DNA from: a virus
DNA length: 41,572 nucleotides
Direction: 5' to 3' (one strand)
Virus record (IMG/VR): IMGVR_UViG_3300032242_001495
Coordinates: 1-41,572 of that record
This document shows, piece by piece, positions 17,263 to 24,288 of the stretch (position 1 is its first letter; every line of letters begins with the position of its first letter). The notes under the pieces are model-generated. The model made no database searches and had not been told where the DNA came from. It worked only from the letters and a program-made list of their open reading frames with translations. The translations under genes were made by a program, and so were the position numbers.

Positions 17263-17436
17263 ATGTGGTTAATTGAAAAAATCGTTGAGCAGTTAAAGGT
17301 CAGCGAAGAGGTTGCTAAGGGCGTTCTATACGAAATGAATTGTGGCTCGCTACGATTCAGCGAAGCAACAAACGCACAAATCCGCGCCGAAATCAAATAC
17401 TGCTATTCTGAGTACCTACGCAAGGTCGGTGCTTAA
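17263..17436 (+). CDS. Small hypothetical early protein
   Basis: The ATG at 17263 is chosen because it follows the leader hairpin and the GAGAGAAAA tract; upstream in-frame starts lie inside the promoter. The 57-residue product is mostly helical (W-L-I-E-K-I-V-E-Q-L-K-V-S-E-E-V-A) with a C-terminal Y-S-E-Y-L-R-K. Not recognised. First gene of the P2 operon, expected to be expressed early. Confidence 0.6.
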   Translation: MWLIEKIVEQLKVSEEVAKGVLYEMNCGSLRFSEATNAQIRAEIKYCYSEYLRKVGA

Positions 17437-17438
17437 TC

Positions 17439-17612
17439 ATGTTAGATTTTGACCGCAATCACGACAAGCCCTGCACCAAGTGTGGCGCAGAAATGCACTG
17501 GCTAGAAGTGTTTCCTAACGAAGTTTGCGTGGATTGTCACAGCAAAGCGTGGGACGCTGGCACAGTTCAAGTAGACACCGCATTCATTCAGACCATGGGA
17601 CAGGACGCTTAA
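17439..17612 (+). CDS. Small zinc-finger-like early protein
   Basis: It starts two bases after the previous stop. The 57-residue product contains C-T-K-C-G (about 13-17) and C-V-D-C-H (about 33-37), a CxxC...CxxC pattern for a zinc ribbon, and an otherwise polar end. Small zinc-ribbon proteins of this kind are common in actinophage early regions with unknown function. Spacing and reading-frame continuity in the operon support that it is real. Confidence 0.6.
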   Translation: MLDFDRNHDKPCTKCGAEMHWLEVFPNEVCVDCHSKAWDAGTVQVDTAFIQTMGQDA

Positions 17613-17614
17613 TC

Positions 17615-17908
17615 ATGAATGAAAAATTAATCAAATCAGCAGGTAAGCCAAGCATCGACGACCTTAACGACGCAATCGACTGGTTGTACATGATGTGGAA
17701 TGCGAACGCTATTCCAGACGGAACAGATGGTCTTAGCGACGACTTCGCAGGTCCAATTCTCCGCGTAATCAACATGCTAGTCACTACAGTCGAAGCGCGC
17801 GAGTTATCAGCGGCTATCGTCGAAGCGAAAAGAAAGTACGCCCGCGAACACAATATCTCATACAGCAAGGTCCGTTACACACCGCCATCAAAGAAAGAGA
17901 GCAAGTAA
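17615..17908 (+). CDS. Hypothetical early protein
   Basis: The ATG at 17615 is used: it lies two bases after the upstream stop and inside the AATCATGAA context shared with the gene before. The 97-residue product is helical (D-D-L-N-D-A-I-D-W-L-Y-M-M-W, then V-T-T-V-E-A-R-E-L-S-A-A-I-V-E-A-K) with a basic tail. Not recognised. Its stop overlaps the next start (TAATG). Confidence 0.6.
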   Translation: MNEKLIKSAGKPSIDDLNDAIDWLYMMWNANAIPDGTDGLSDDFAGPILRVINMLVTTVEARELSAAIVEAKRKYAREHNISYSKVRYTPPSKKESK

Positions 17909-18204
17909 TGAGCAAGAACACCAACACCTACAAAGACAAGACCACAATCAAAGCCACCAATTTAGACAAAGTCCGCTGGGCAGTTGAGCGCAAGCGTTCA
18001 TTCATTCACCCGTCAATGAGTGGCGTGCGCGAAGCGACTGGTTCGTACATCATCAAGTCGTACAACCAAGTCATCGCAATCTACAGCCCGACAATGGAAC
18101 GCTGGTACGTGGTGCAGGACAACTACACCGTGACCACAGCGCGCCACAAGTCGCTGGTGCTACAAACTATCTACGCGGGAGGTGAAATATTTTATCCGCT
18201 TTAA
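17908..18204 (+). CDS. Hypothetical basic early protein
   Basis: This 98-residue protein is coupled to the previous gene by a one-base overlap. It has a basic N-terminal half (V-R-W-A-V-E-R-K-R-S-F) and a beta-like second half (S-Y-I-I-K-S-Y-N-Q-V-I-A-I-Y-S, then W-Y-V-V-Q-D-N-Y-T-V). Not recognised. The end overlaps a possible ATT-initiated gene in the -1 frame at 18189. Confidence 0.6.
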   Translation: MSKNTNTYKDKTTIKATNLDKVRWAVERKRSFIHPSMSGVREATGSYIIKSYNQVIAIYSPTMERWYVVQDNYTVTTARHKSLVLQTIYAGGEIFYPL

Positions 18205-18302
18205 AGCGTCGCTGGTACGCGCGCAAATACAAGTCGGAATCGACCCCGATTTACGACGAACTAGTCAAGAAATACGGATTCAACCCACTAGGAAAGGAGT
18301 AA
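18189..18302 (+). CDS. Small basic protein with probable ATT start
   Basis: The frame opens after a stop at 18183 and ends at 18300-18302. It encodes about 37 residues with a convincing end: R-R-W-Y-A-R-K-Y-K-S-E-S-T-P-I-Y-D-E-L, then a K-K-Y-G-F-N-P-L-type close. There is no ATG, GTG or TTG, but an excellent ribosome site (GGAGGT, 18178-18183) sits five bases before ATT at 18189. The alternative is a frameshift fusion with the gene at 17908. The next gene's ribosome site (GGAAAGGAG) is its own 3' end. Real coding is likely; the start is uncertain. Confidence 0.45.
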   Translation: MLSALKRRWYARKYKSESTPIYDELVKKYGFNPLGKE

Positions 18303-18305
18303 GAC

Positions 18306-18455
18306 ATGTGGATTTCAGCAATCGGCGTTTTAGCCAGCGTGTTCATGATTTTTTTGGGCGGTTACGCTATCGGCTACAACGAAGGACGCGAGGACGAGCG
18401 CGGAACGGAACTAGCGCGCCGTCGTCACCCAGCCACCCGTCGCGCCCGTTCCTGA
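18306..18455 (+). CDS. Small single-pass membrane protein
   Basis: The ATG at 18306 follows a very strong ribosome site (GGAAAGGAG, 18291-18299). The 49-residue product has one membrane segment (I-S-A-I-G-V-L-A-S-V-F-M-I-F-L-G-G, about 3-19) and a basic, Arg-rich tail ending R-R-A-R-S, so the tail should face the cytoplasm. Function unknown; superinfection exclusion or host membrane interference are guesses. A longer frame over the same bases is a shadow. Confidence 0.65.
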   Translation: MWISAIGVLASVFMIFLGGYAIGYNEGREDERGTELARRRHPATRRARS

Positions 18456-18474
18456 CGGGTTCGACACGCTAAGA

Positions 18475-18540
18475 GGGGTCTGGTTTGACACGTGGTCAAG
18501 TAATGTGTTAGACTTGATGTATCGGGTTCAACCAGACCCC
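18475..18540 (+). repeat. Inverted repeat enclosing promoter P3
   Basis: GGGGTCTGGTT (18475-18485) is the exact complement of 18530-18540, with promoter P3 in the 44-base loop. Transcripts arriving from upstream could fold it and stall, whereas transcripts started at P3 carry only the right arm. Likely a transcription boundary. Confidence 0.6.
18485..18514 (+). promoter_or_regulatory. Promoter P3
   Basis: TTGACA (18485-18490), 18 bases, TAGACT (18509-18514) preceded by TG (ATGTGT). The dyad TTGAC-N5-GTCAA overlaps the -35 box exactly. The leader contains GAGAGAGAGAGT and AAGAA before the ATG at 18563. Strong family member. Confidence 0.8.
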
Positions 18541-18562
18541 CTAACGAGAGAGAGAGTAAGAA

Positions 18563-19171
18563 ATGAACAAGCACATCGTTCGTCACGAAGACGGAACAGT
18601 AAGCAAGCGCAACAGCGCAAACCGCACCTACCCATTCGCAATTGAAGTCGGACCAGACAATCTGGACATGGCAATCGCAGAGCGTATCGCTTTTGCGGAG
18701 AAGTCACTGGCTAGAGCGCAAGAAAAACTAGCACTGTTCATCGCTAGTGGCAAGAAGGTAAACGTCGTTAAGCGTAGTTTCGTTCGCGACGTTAATCCAG
18801 ACATCGATTACAAGGGCGACCCTTGCTACCACAACTTCGAGTTCAAATTCGCTGGTGATGGCGTCCACACTCCATGGTGCAACAGCAAGGGCGAATCGAC
18901 CGAAGGTTACCCTGAGGTGACCATCGTTTCGTACGAGGACAACTGCGCTAAAATCGAAGCGCGCTTGTACGCCGTAATTGATGCGTGCGAGCAAGAATTA
19001 GCAGAAGCACTAGCGTTGACACCCGAGACCATTAAGCACGTACAGCGCGGTTGGGGCATTATTACTTGGTGCGGTCGTGCGGACCTAGCCGTGAAGCAAC
19101 TGGACAAGTGGAACGCTCACTACGCCAACAGGGGCAACACCGTCCGAATCGTCTCGACCGAAACCCCGTAG
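18563..19171 (+). CDS. Hypothetical early protein, 202 aa
   Basis: Single-gene transcript from P3, ending just before a terminator hairpin at 19178. The product has an N-terminal polar segment, a helix (I-A-E-R-I-A-F-A-E-K-S-L-A-R-A-Q-E-K-L), a middle with scattered Cys/His (P-C-Y-H-N, P-W-C-N-S), a helix with C-E-Q-E-L-A-E-A-L, and a conserved-looking end (G-W-G-I-I-T-W-C-G-R-A-D-L-A). Proteins with such ends are frequent in actinophage early regions, without known function. Confidence 0.65.
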   Translation: MNKHIVRHEDGTVSKRNSANRTYPFAIEVGPDNLDMAIAERIAFAEKSLARAQEKLALFIASGKKVNVVKRSFVRDVNPDIDYKGDPCYHNFEFKFAGDGVHTPWCNSKGESTEGYPEVTIVSYEDNCAKIEARLYAVIDACEQELAEALALTPETIKHVQRGWGIITWCGRADLAVKQLDKWNAHYANRGNTVRIVSTETP

Positions 19172-19177
19172 GGAGCG

Positions 19178-19208
19178 AGGGGGCTGGGCTACGACACGCC
19201 AGTCCCCT
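19178..19208 (+). terminator. Hairpin terminator between P3 and P4 operons
   Basis: AGGGGGCTGG (19178-19187) pairs with 19199-19208 with one G-T pair, loop 11 bases. No T-run follows. It sits after the 18563 gene and directly before promoter P4, the same terminator-promoter arrangement seen at P5 and P7. Confidence 0.6.
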
Positions 19209-19217
19209 ACCCCCAAC

Positions 19218-19274
19218 TTGACAGCCGGTCAACCCATGTGTTAAACTGGTAATATACAGGGCGGGAAACCGCCC
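19218..19274 (+). promoter_or_regulatory. Promoter P4 with GNRA leader hairpin
   Basis: TTGACA (19218-19223), 18 bases, TAAACT (19242-19247) preceded by TG. Exact dyad TTGAC-N5-GTCAA at -35. The leader has a GGGCGG-GAAA-CCGCCC hairpin (19259-19274), a very stable GNRA tetraloop stem near the 5' end, then GAGGGAGTAAGAA before the ATG at 19294. Confidence 0.85.
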
Positions 19275-19293
19275 CCAACAGAGGGAGTAAGAA

Positions 19294-19509
19294 ATGGTTA
19301 AGGTAATCGAAGCAGTCACCACCCGCCCAATCACGATGGCGGTAACAAATCCAGTGACCAAAGTGCGTCAGGGCGCACGGTCATTTGACATGGGTACACA
19401 GGTCTACGCTATCAAGGCAGAAGACAACATGTACGAAATCCGCGTTGCAGGCACACTGTACACGCAACTTGTTTCAGACGCATCATTCACCGAATTGGCA
19501 GGTAAGTAA
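19294..19509 (+). CDS. Small hypothetical early protein
   Basis: First gene of the P4 operon, with a clear GAGGGAG ribosome site. The 71-residue product is beta-rich (V-I-E-A-V-T-T-R-P-I-T-M-A-V, then D-M-G-T-Q-V-Y-A-I-K-A, M-Y-E-I-R-V-A-G), like a small beta barrel. Not recognised. Confidence 0.6.
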   Translation: MVKVIEAVTTRPITMAVTNPVTKVRQGARSFDMGTQVYAIKAEDNMYEIRVAGTLYTQLVSDASFTELAGK

Positions 19510-19511
19510 TC

Positions 19512-20123
19512 ATGGCGACCAAAAATCAATTACTAGCAAAAGCAAGCAAGATGAACGTTCGAGTTGTAGAAGCCTTTGGTGGCGACTACTGTATCGAACT
19601 CGACGCAGTGAATCAAATATTCGCTGGGTACGGCACTAGCCACGGCATGACTGCCAGTGGTGAGTCGCCATTCGACGTATACAACGACGCGTGGTCATTA
19701 CTCAATTACTTGCGACCATGCGAAGGTTGTGACGATGACTGGTGCGGTCTTGACCGCGAGCAGACTAACGCCAAGTTGGGACGCTCAAATGACGTCGCGC
19801 TGGTAGTACCCGAGCGATTCTTTGAGGACCACTTTCAGCGTCAACTCGTTAATGACTCATTCACTTGCGTCAGCAAGGGTAACCGTCTTGCGGTGACCTT
19901 GTCATTTGCTGACGCGGAAGAGTTAATGAGTGACGCGCTGTACTACGCACTCGGCAACATGGACGACATGGACGACAACGGGCTGGTGACCAGCGCGCGG
20001 TACACGGTGCGAGCGTTAGTGCGACAAGGTCTGCACGACTACCACACACGCGACCACAGCGAAGTAAGACTAATCAACAAGTACCGTGCCGAAATGGGCA
20101 TGGCAGAACAGGAGAGCATCTAA
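19512..20123 (+). CDS. Hypothetical early protein, 203 aa
   Basis: It starts two bases after the previous stop and overlaps the next start by one base, so it is part of the P4 operon. It contains C-E-G-C-D-D-D-W-C (a possible metal site, about residues 73-81) and a C-terminal helical part with an acidic D-D-M-D-D-N stretch. Not recognised. Confidence 0.6.
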   Translation: MATKNQLLAKASKMNVRVVEAFGGDYCIELDAVNQIFAGYGTSHGMTASGESPFDVYNDAWSLLNYLRPCEGCDDDWCGLDREQTNAKLGRSNDVALVVPERFFEDHFQRQLVNDSFTCVSKGNRLAVTLSFADAEELMSDALYYALGNMDDMDDNGLVTSARYTVRALVRQGLHDYHTRDHSEVRLINKYRAEMGMAEQESI

Positions 20124-20428
20124 TGAGTTACAAATCACAAGCACTAGCACTAATGGCGCAGTTGGGCGCGGAGCACGCAGGCACGGAGTACTTTGACATC
20201 GAGCAGTGCTGGACCGTGGACTACGCACTACCTAAGGGCAAAGTGTGGGCGCGTCACGGCGAACACATGAGTTGGACACGTGAGTACACGCTGACCGACT
20301 GCTGGAAAGACCTAATCGACCTAGCGCGTGGTGGCGTGGTCGAATGCGAGAACACCTGCGACTGTCGCAACTGGGAGTACGACAACGACGAACCGTCCAT
20401 CTCCCAAATCACACATCAACTGGCGTAA
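20123..20428 (+). CDS. Hypothetical early protein, 101 aa
   Basis: Last gene of the P4 operon, coupled to its neighbour by TAATG. The acidic 101-residue product has several Trp residues and a C-E-N-T-C-D-C-R-N-W segment near the end that could bind a metal. The transcript is followed by a C-rich hairpin. Not recognised. Confidence 0.6.
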   Translation: MSYKSQALALMAQLGAEHAGTEYFDIEQCWTVDYALPKGKVWARHGEHMSWTREYTLTDCWKDLIDLARGGVVECENTCDCRNWEYDNDEPSISQITHQLA

Positions 20429-20440
20429 CCCCGACCCCGA

Positions 20441-20474
20441 CCCCCCCCCCCAAGTCGCTCCCTTGGCTTGGGGG
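20441..20474 (+). terminator. C11 tract and G/C-rich hairpin terminator
   Basis: An 11-base C run (20441-20451) leads into a stem CCCCCAAG (20447-20454) with CTTGGGGG (20467-20474). It closes the P4 operon before promoter P5. The homopolymer length should be treated with caution because such runs are prone to sequencing error. Confidence 0.55.
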
Positions 20475-20510
20475 TTCGGACGCCCCCGACACACGGGGCA
20501 GACCCCCGAC

Positions 20511-20570
20511 TTGACAGCCCGTCAAAGGGTGTGTTAAACTGGTTCTACAAGGGCAACACCGCCCTCGTAG
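20511..20570 (+). promoter_or_regulatory. Promoter P5 with leader hairpin (unknown protein + purB operon)
   Basis: TTGACA (20511-20516), 18 bases, TAAACT (20535-20540) preceded by TG. Exact TTGAC-N5-GTCAA dyad at -35. The leader folds CTACAAGGGC (20545-20554) with 20561-20570 (one mismatch, 6-base loop), then GCGAGAGAAATCGAGAG before the ATG at 20591. Confidence 0.85.
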
Positions 20571-20590
20571 CGAGAGAAATCGAGAGTAAA

Positions 20591-21265
20591 ATGAGCAGAG
20601 TAACAAAGACCAACAGCGTTGAAGGCGTAATGATGGTTGAAGGCGTACAGTACGACGTAAAAGTATCACTACAAAGAAGCCACGGACGTAGCGCACGCCG
20701 TAGCAAAGTCATGATTCACGCAAGCGAAATCGAATCACTAGTTTTCCCTGACGCTCCATACTGGGTATACGATGAAGACAAAGAGACCGCAGAATACAAA
20801 GCCAAGTACGCTACTTGGTACAAGGTTCAGGTCAAGACCGTAGCCAACTGGCGCGCATTCATCGCAGCAGCAGGTCGCGCAGGAATGACCGAGTTCAACT
20901 CGCTTGAACTTAAATGGAATGGTGACAATTTTGAGTTCACCGCACCGCAGACCGCAACCGATTGGTACGACATCAATGACTACGTGGTCCGCATCGCTCC
21001 AGTTGGCACATTTGAAGCCGAGCGCGTAGCAAGTGCAGACCGTAAGACTGAAGCAGACCGCAAGTTAACAACCGCAACCGACCTTGCGCTTGAAGCGTTT
21101 GCTAACACTCCTGAGATGTTTATCGCCCAAATCAATTTCGAGGACTCAACCTACTACTTCGGCAAAGCGAACAACGGCAAGGTCTACCAAGTCAGTTCAA
21201 GCGCGATGTTTGACGTTCGTTACGCGGTAAACCGCAGAGCAGACGCGGACGTGACTAATGCTTAA
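20591..21265 (+). CDS. Hypothetical early protein upstream of purB, 224 aa
   Basis: The ATG at 20591 follows the leader purine tract; in-frame starts farther upstream lie in the promoter. The 224-residue protein has a beta-rich start with M-M-V-E-G-V-Q-Y-D-V-K-V, a middle with W-Y-K-V-Q-V-K-T-V, and an end like a small beta domain (A-Q-I-N-F-E-D-S-T-Y-Y-F-G-K-A). Not recognised. It overlaps purB by 8 bases, so the two should be translated together. Confidence 0.6.
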   Translation: MSRVTKTNSVEGVMMVEGVQYDVKVSLQRSHGRSARRSKVMIHASEIESLVFPDAPYWVYDEDKETAEYKAKYATWYKVQVKTVANWRAFIAAAGRAGMTEFNSLELKWNGDNFEFTAPQTATDWYDINDYVVRIAPVGTFEAERVASADRKTEADRKLTTATDLALEAFANTPEMFIAQINFEDSTYYFGKANNGKVYQVSSSAMFDVRYAVNRRADADVTNA

Positions 21266-22550
21266 CCGATACGAGGACGACTTCATCGCTGAAGTCTGGT
21301 CCGACACAAGCAAAATCGCCCGCTGGGTCGAGGTCGAGTTGGCAGTGCTCAGTGCGCAGGTCGTAGAGGGAGTACTGCCAGACTCGGCTTGGAAGCAAGC
21401 GGTCAATCAGCCAGTGCCGACACCCGAGCAAGTACGCGAGCAAGAGCAGTACACCCGTCACGACGTAGTGGCGTTCCTTGACGCTTGGGGCGCGGAGTTC
21501 GCGCACCTAGGCATGACCAGCAGTGACTTGGTCGAGACCGCGCAGGCACTAGCCATTGAGCAGACCACGCGCTACATCGTCGCCCTCACAGTTGAACTGT
21601 CAACAGAGTTGCACCACCAAGCAACAAAGCACTGGCGCACGTACCGCGTCGGGCGCACCCACGGACAGCGAGGTACGGTGGACCTCTGGGGGCATAGGGT
21701 CGCAGACTTCATGCTTGCGCTCGACCGCGGTGCACTCCGCTTAATCAGCGCGCTGGCGGATTGCGCAGTCGCCAAGATTAGCGGACCGACTGGCACGTAC
21801 GCCGACATCAGTCGCGACGTCGAATGCGTGGTCGCCGAAGAACTTGGGCTACGACCAACACCAGTTGCCAGCCAGATTGTCATGCGTGACTCGCTGGTCC
21901 ATTGGGCGCACTGCCTATCGAATTTGGTGTCGGTGTGCGAAGCCATCGCGACCGAAATCCGCTTGTCCGCACACGGTAACGTGGGCGAGATTCGCGAGTC
22001 ATTCGGCTCACGGCAGAAGGGTTCAAGTGCTATGCCACACAAGCGCAACCCCATCACCGCCGAGCGGATTTGTGGAATGGCGAGACTAGCACGGACCTAC
22101 GCCACATCACTGGAGTCAACCGTGGTCCAGTGGCACGAGCGGGACATGGCGCACTCATCGATTGAGCGAGTGGTCCTGCCCGACTTGAGCCACGCGGTTT
22201 GCTTCGTACTGAGCGAGACCCGCAACTTGGTCGAGAGCATGAAGGTCAACACGCACATCATGTTCGAGCAGGTCATGGTCCACGATGACGTCTACAGCCA
22301 CCGTGTCCTAGCCGCTCTTATGCGGGCGGGGATTCCGCGGAAGCAGGCGCACGACGTGGTCCAAGAAGCGTCACGGGACGCCCACAAGACTTCCTTTGGG
22401 CGCGAAATACGGGCGAAGGTATCCAAAGCCCTTCCAGATACCTTCGTGGACTGGGAAGAGGTATTCTCGCTGGAGAGTTCCGTCCAAGGACTGAACTGGC
22501 TAGGCGAGATTTTGAAAGACACACAACACAACCAACTAGGAGAAAACTAA
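21258..22550 (+). CDS. purB: Adenylosuccinate lyase (PurB)
   Basis: A full-length, apparently active lyase of 430 residues, close to the usual bacterial length. It belongs to the fumarase/aspartase superfamily and removes fumarate from adenylosuccinate or SAICAR. Key parts: R-H-D-V-V-A-F (His68), T-S-S-D (87-90), R-T-H-G-Q (133-137, His135) and the signature S-S-A-M-P-H-K-R-N-P (256-265) on the flexible catalytic loop. It is expressed with a protein of unknown function from P5. In this phage, which carries a PurZ-like enzyme, its likely substrate is succino-2-amino-dAMP, giving dZMP. As I recall, known Z-genome phages leave this step to the host enzyme. It could also simply boost adenine nucleotide supply. 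Confidence 0.92.
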   Translation: MLNRYEDDFIAEVWSDTSKIARWVEVELAVLSAQVVEGVLPDSAWKQAVNQPVPTPEQVREQEQYTRHDVVAFLDAWGAEFAHLGMTSSDLVETAQALAIEQTTRYIVALTVELSTELHHQATKHWRTYRVGRTHGQRGTVDLWGHRVADFMLALDRGALRLISALADCAVAKISGPTGTYADISRDVECVVAEELGLRPTPVASQIVMRDSLVHWAHCLSNLVSVCEAIATEIRLSAHGNVGEIRESFGSRQKGSSAMPHKRNPITAERICGMARLARTYATSLESTVVQWHERDMAHSSIERVVLPDLSHAVCFVLSETRNLVESMKVNTHIMFEQVMVHDDVYSHRVLAALMRAGIPRKQAHDVVQEASRDAHKTSFGREIRAKVSKALPDTFVDWEEVFSLESSVQGLNWLGEILKDTQHNQLGEN

Positions 22551-22834
22551 TGTACGATAACGCCGACCGCGTAGAAGAGACCGACCACGCAGGGCAGATG
22601 GCGTTGACCGCTATCCGCTTGAAGAAGACTGGACAGGTCGTAGCCAAATACCCGTCAGTCGATGGAATGCGCACCGTCTACGGACTGCCACTGCCAGCCA
22701 GCACTTGGTTGTTGATTGACGTGCTACACGATTTTAGCAACTGGACCACCGCACGCTACCACAGCGAGGGCAACTGGATTGCAGACAAGAACGCTGTGGT
22801 TAAGCAGGCACTAATGTTGTTGGCGAACGAATGA
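22550..22834 (+). CDS. Hypothetical protein downstream of purB
   Basis: Start overlaps the purB stop (TAATG). The 94-residue product has an acidic N-terminus, beta-like middle (A-L-T-A-I-R-L-K-K-T-G-Q-V-V-A) and a W-rich stretch (N-W-T-T-A-R-Y-H). Not recognised. Next start overlaps as ATGA. Confidence 0.6.
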   Translation: MYDNADRVEETDHAGQMALTAIRLKKTGQVVAKYPSVDGMRTVYGLPLPASTWLLIDVLHDFSNWTTARYHSEGNWIADKNAVVKQALMLLANE

Positions 22835-23328
22835 GTTACCACATCAGGGACGAGCGTGGCGTAGCCATGTGTAAGACGACGTACCCCGACAATAACGACC
22901 GACTGTGCGTTCTATGCGAAATGTACGCCAACACGGACAAAGACCACCCGTGTGACGTGTACCAAGAGCAGAGCGGATTCGTCGCCAGATGCGAATGTGG
23001 CTGGAGTAGTCGAGTCAAACCAACTCCTAGTCACGCCGAATCTGAGTGCCGAGCGCACTGGCGCGAGACGCTAGGTGAACTAGTGGTCTCAAAGCCAAAG
23101 AAACCGAAACCCGAAGCCAAGACGAAAGTGTGCCACTGCGGTTGCACCGAGTTGACAGCAGGCGGACGGTTCAAAGCAGGACATGACGCCCGATGGCTAG
23201 CCAAACTACGGTTAGCCGTCAACACAGGCGAAATGTCCGAGCAAGAAGCCAAGCGTCAGGTTGGCGAAGTAAGCGAAAAACTGTTGCTGAAATTTCAGCA
23301 CGCACTACAAGGAAGAGTAGTATCGTAA
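22831..23328 (+). CDS. Cys-rich zinc-binding protein
   Basis: This 165-residue protein has two probable metal sites: C-V-L-C-E-M with D-H-P-C-D and then C-E-C-G-W (about 26-57), and C-H-C-G-C-T-E-L-T-A-G-G-R-F-K-A-G-H-D (about 106-124), a motif often seen in actinophage proteins of unknown role. A Lys-rich linker (K-P-K-K-P-K-P-E-A-K) separates them. It lies between purB and a nuclease gene in one overlapping operon, so a DNA-binding role is plausible but unproven. Confidence 0.62.
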   Translation: MSYHIRDERGVAMCKTTYPDNNDRLCVLCEMYANTDKDHPCDVYQEQSGFVARCECGWSSRVKPTPSHAESECRAHWRETLGELVVSKPKKPKPEAKTKVCHCGCTELTAGGRFKAGHDARWLAKLRLAVNTGEMSEQEAKRQVGEVSEKLLLKFQHALQGRVVS

Positions 23329-24194
23329 TGCCCATCATCTCATTTAGCGAATTGGACACATATCGACAGTGTCCGTTCAAGCACCAACTCGCGTACGGCG
23401 AACGCTGGGTCTCACCCGTAGACTCAGCAGCGCTGGACCGAGGTAAGCGAGTGCACACCGTCCTCGAAAACTGGTACGAAGCATTGAAGCGTGGAGACAA
23501 CACCACGATTGAACAGGTCGCACGCGAAAGCGAGGTCGTATTCGACCAGAATGGCGATTACCTAGACGACATCGGCGAACTCGTACACTGGATTGTGCAG
23601 GGCTACGGCGAACAGTACGGGCGAGACGAACAATGGAAAGTAGTCGAGGTCGAACACGACTTCGTGCTACCGCTACCCAAGCCCGACGGCAAGAACAGTA
23701 ATATCAAGTTGAAGGGCAAGATTGACTTACTGGTCAACTGGCGCGGACGCTTGTGGCTGGTCGACCACAAGACAGCAGCGCGACTACCGAGCGACAAAGA
23801 ACTCGACCTCGACGTCCAGTTCGGGCTGTATGCGTGGGCGATGCGTCAACTTGGCTACCCAATCCACGGCATGATTTACAACACGCTTCGCACACAACGC
23901 AACAAGGGCGAGATGGCGTTAACCGACCGATTCAGTCGGACACTCATCGCAAAGAGCGACGCCGAGTTAGACCGTCTCGCACTGGACGCGTACCAAGACG
24001 CATATCAAGCGTACGCTGGCATACGCAAATCAAACAAAACGCAGGTGGACCTACCGCGCCATTACAACACCGACACGTGCAGGTGGCGTTGCCCGTACAC
24101 CGAAGCGTGCTTGTTCGGAGCGAAAGACGGACGCGGTGGCTCGCGCGGTTACTTGATTGAGACGGGTTTCGTTCAAAACTTCACCCGACACTAA
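23328..24194 (+). CDS. Cas4/RecB-like PD-(D/E)XK nuclease with iron-sulfur cluster
   Basis: The ATG at 23328 (TAATG overlap) is the true start; the upstream in-frame extension overlaps another gene. The 288-residue protein starts S-F-S-E-L-D-T-Y-R-Q-C-P-F-K, then R-G-K-R-V-H-T-V-L-E-N. The nuclease core is L-K-G-K-I-D-L-L, followed by L-W-L-V-D-H-K-T-A and a helix with Q-F-G-L-Y-A-W-A. The end has C-R-W-R-C-P-Y-T-E-A-C. One N-terminal plus three C-terminal Cys is the 4Fe-4S arrangement of Cas4, AddB and RecB-family phage exonucleases. It probably works in recombination or DNA repair with the ATPase downstream. No CRISPR array is present. Confidence 0.85.
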   Translation: MPIISFSELDTYRQCPFKHQLAYGERWVSPVDSAALDRGKRVHTVLENWYEALKRGDNTTIEQVARESEVVFDQNGDYLDDIGELVHWIVQGYGEQYGRDEQWKVVEVEHDFVLPLPKPDGKNSNIKLKGKIDLLVNWRGRLWLVDHKTAARLPSDKELDLDVQFGLYAWAMRQLGYPIHGMIYNTLRTQRNKGEMALTDRFSRTLIAKSDAELDRLALDAYQDAYQAYAGIRKSNKTQVDLPRHYNTDTCRWRCPYTEACLFGAKDGRGGSRGYLIETGFVQNFTRH

Positions 24195-24195
24195 C

Positions 24196-24258
24196 TTGTC
24201 AGGCTGGCATTCTATGTGCTAGCCTTGTAGGACACCGAGCGCGACGGTCAACTCGCGC
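24196..24258 (+). promoter_or_regulatory. Promoter P6 with leader hairpin (Sak4/DUF669 operon)
   Basis: TTGTCA (24196-24201), 18 bases, TAGCCT (24220-24225) preceded by TG (ATGTGC). The -35 dyad is degraded. The leader has GCGCGA (24239-24244) paired with TCGCGC (24253-24258), then a purine/A-rich stretch and GGAAGG before the ATG at 24289. Confidence 0.7.
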
Positions 24259-24288
24259 AGAGAAAACAAACAACAGGAAGGCAAGCGA

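Noticed and set aside
18182-18472. 96-residue Arg-rich frame
   Set aside because: Low-complexity Arg/Ser/Pro content, and it overlaps a membrane protein gene with a very strong ribosome site plus the ATT-start candidate.
23328-24194. Cas4 as part of a CRISPR system
   Set aside because: No repeats with spacers and no other cas genes; phages commonly carry Cas4/RecB-like exonucleases for recombination.
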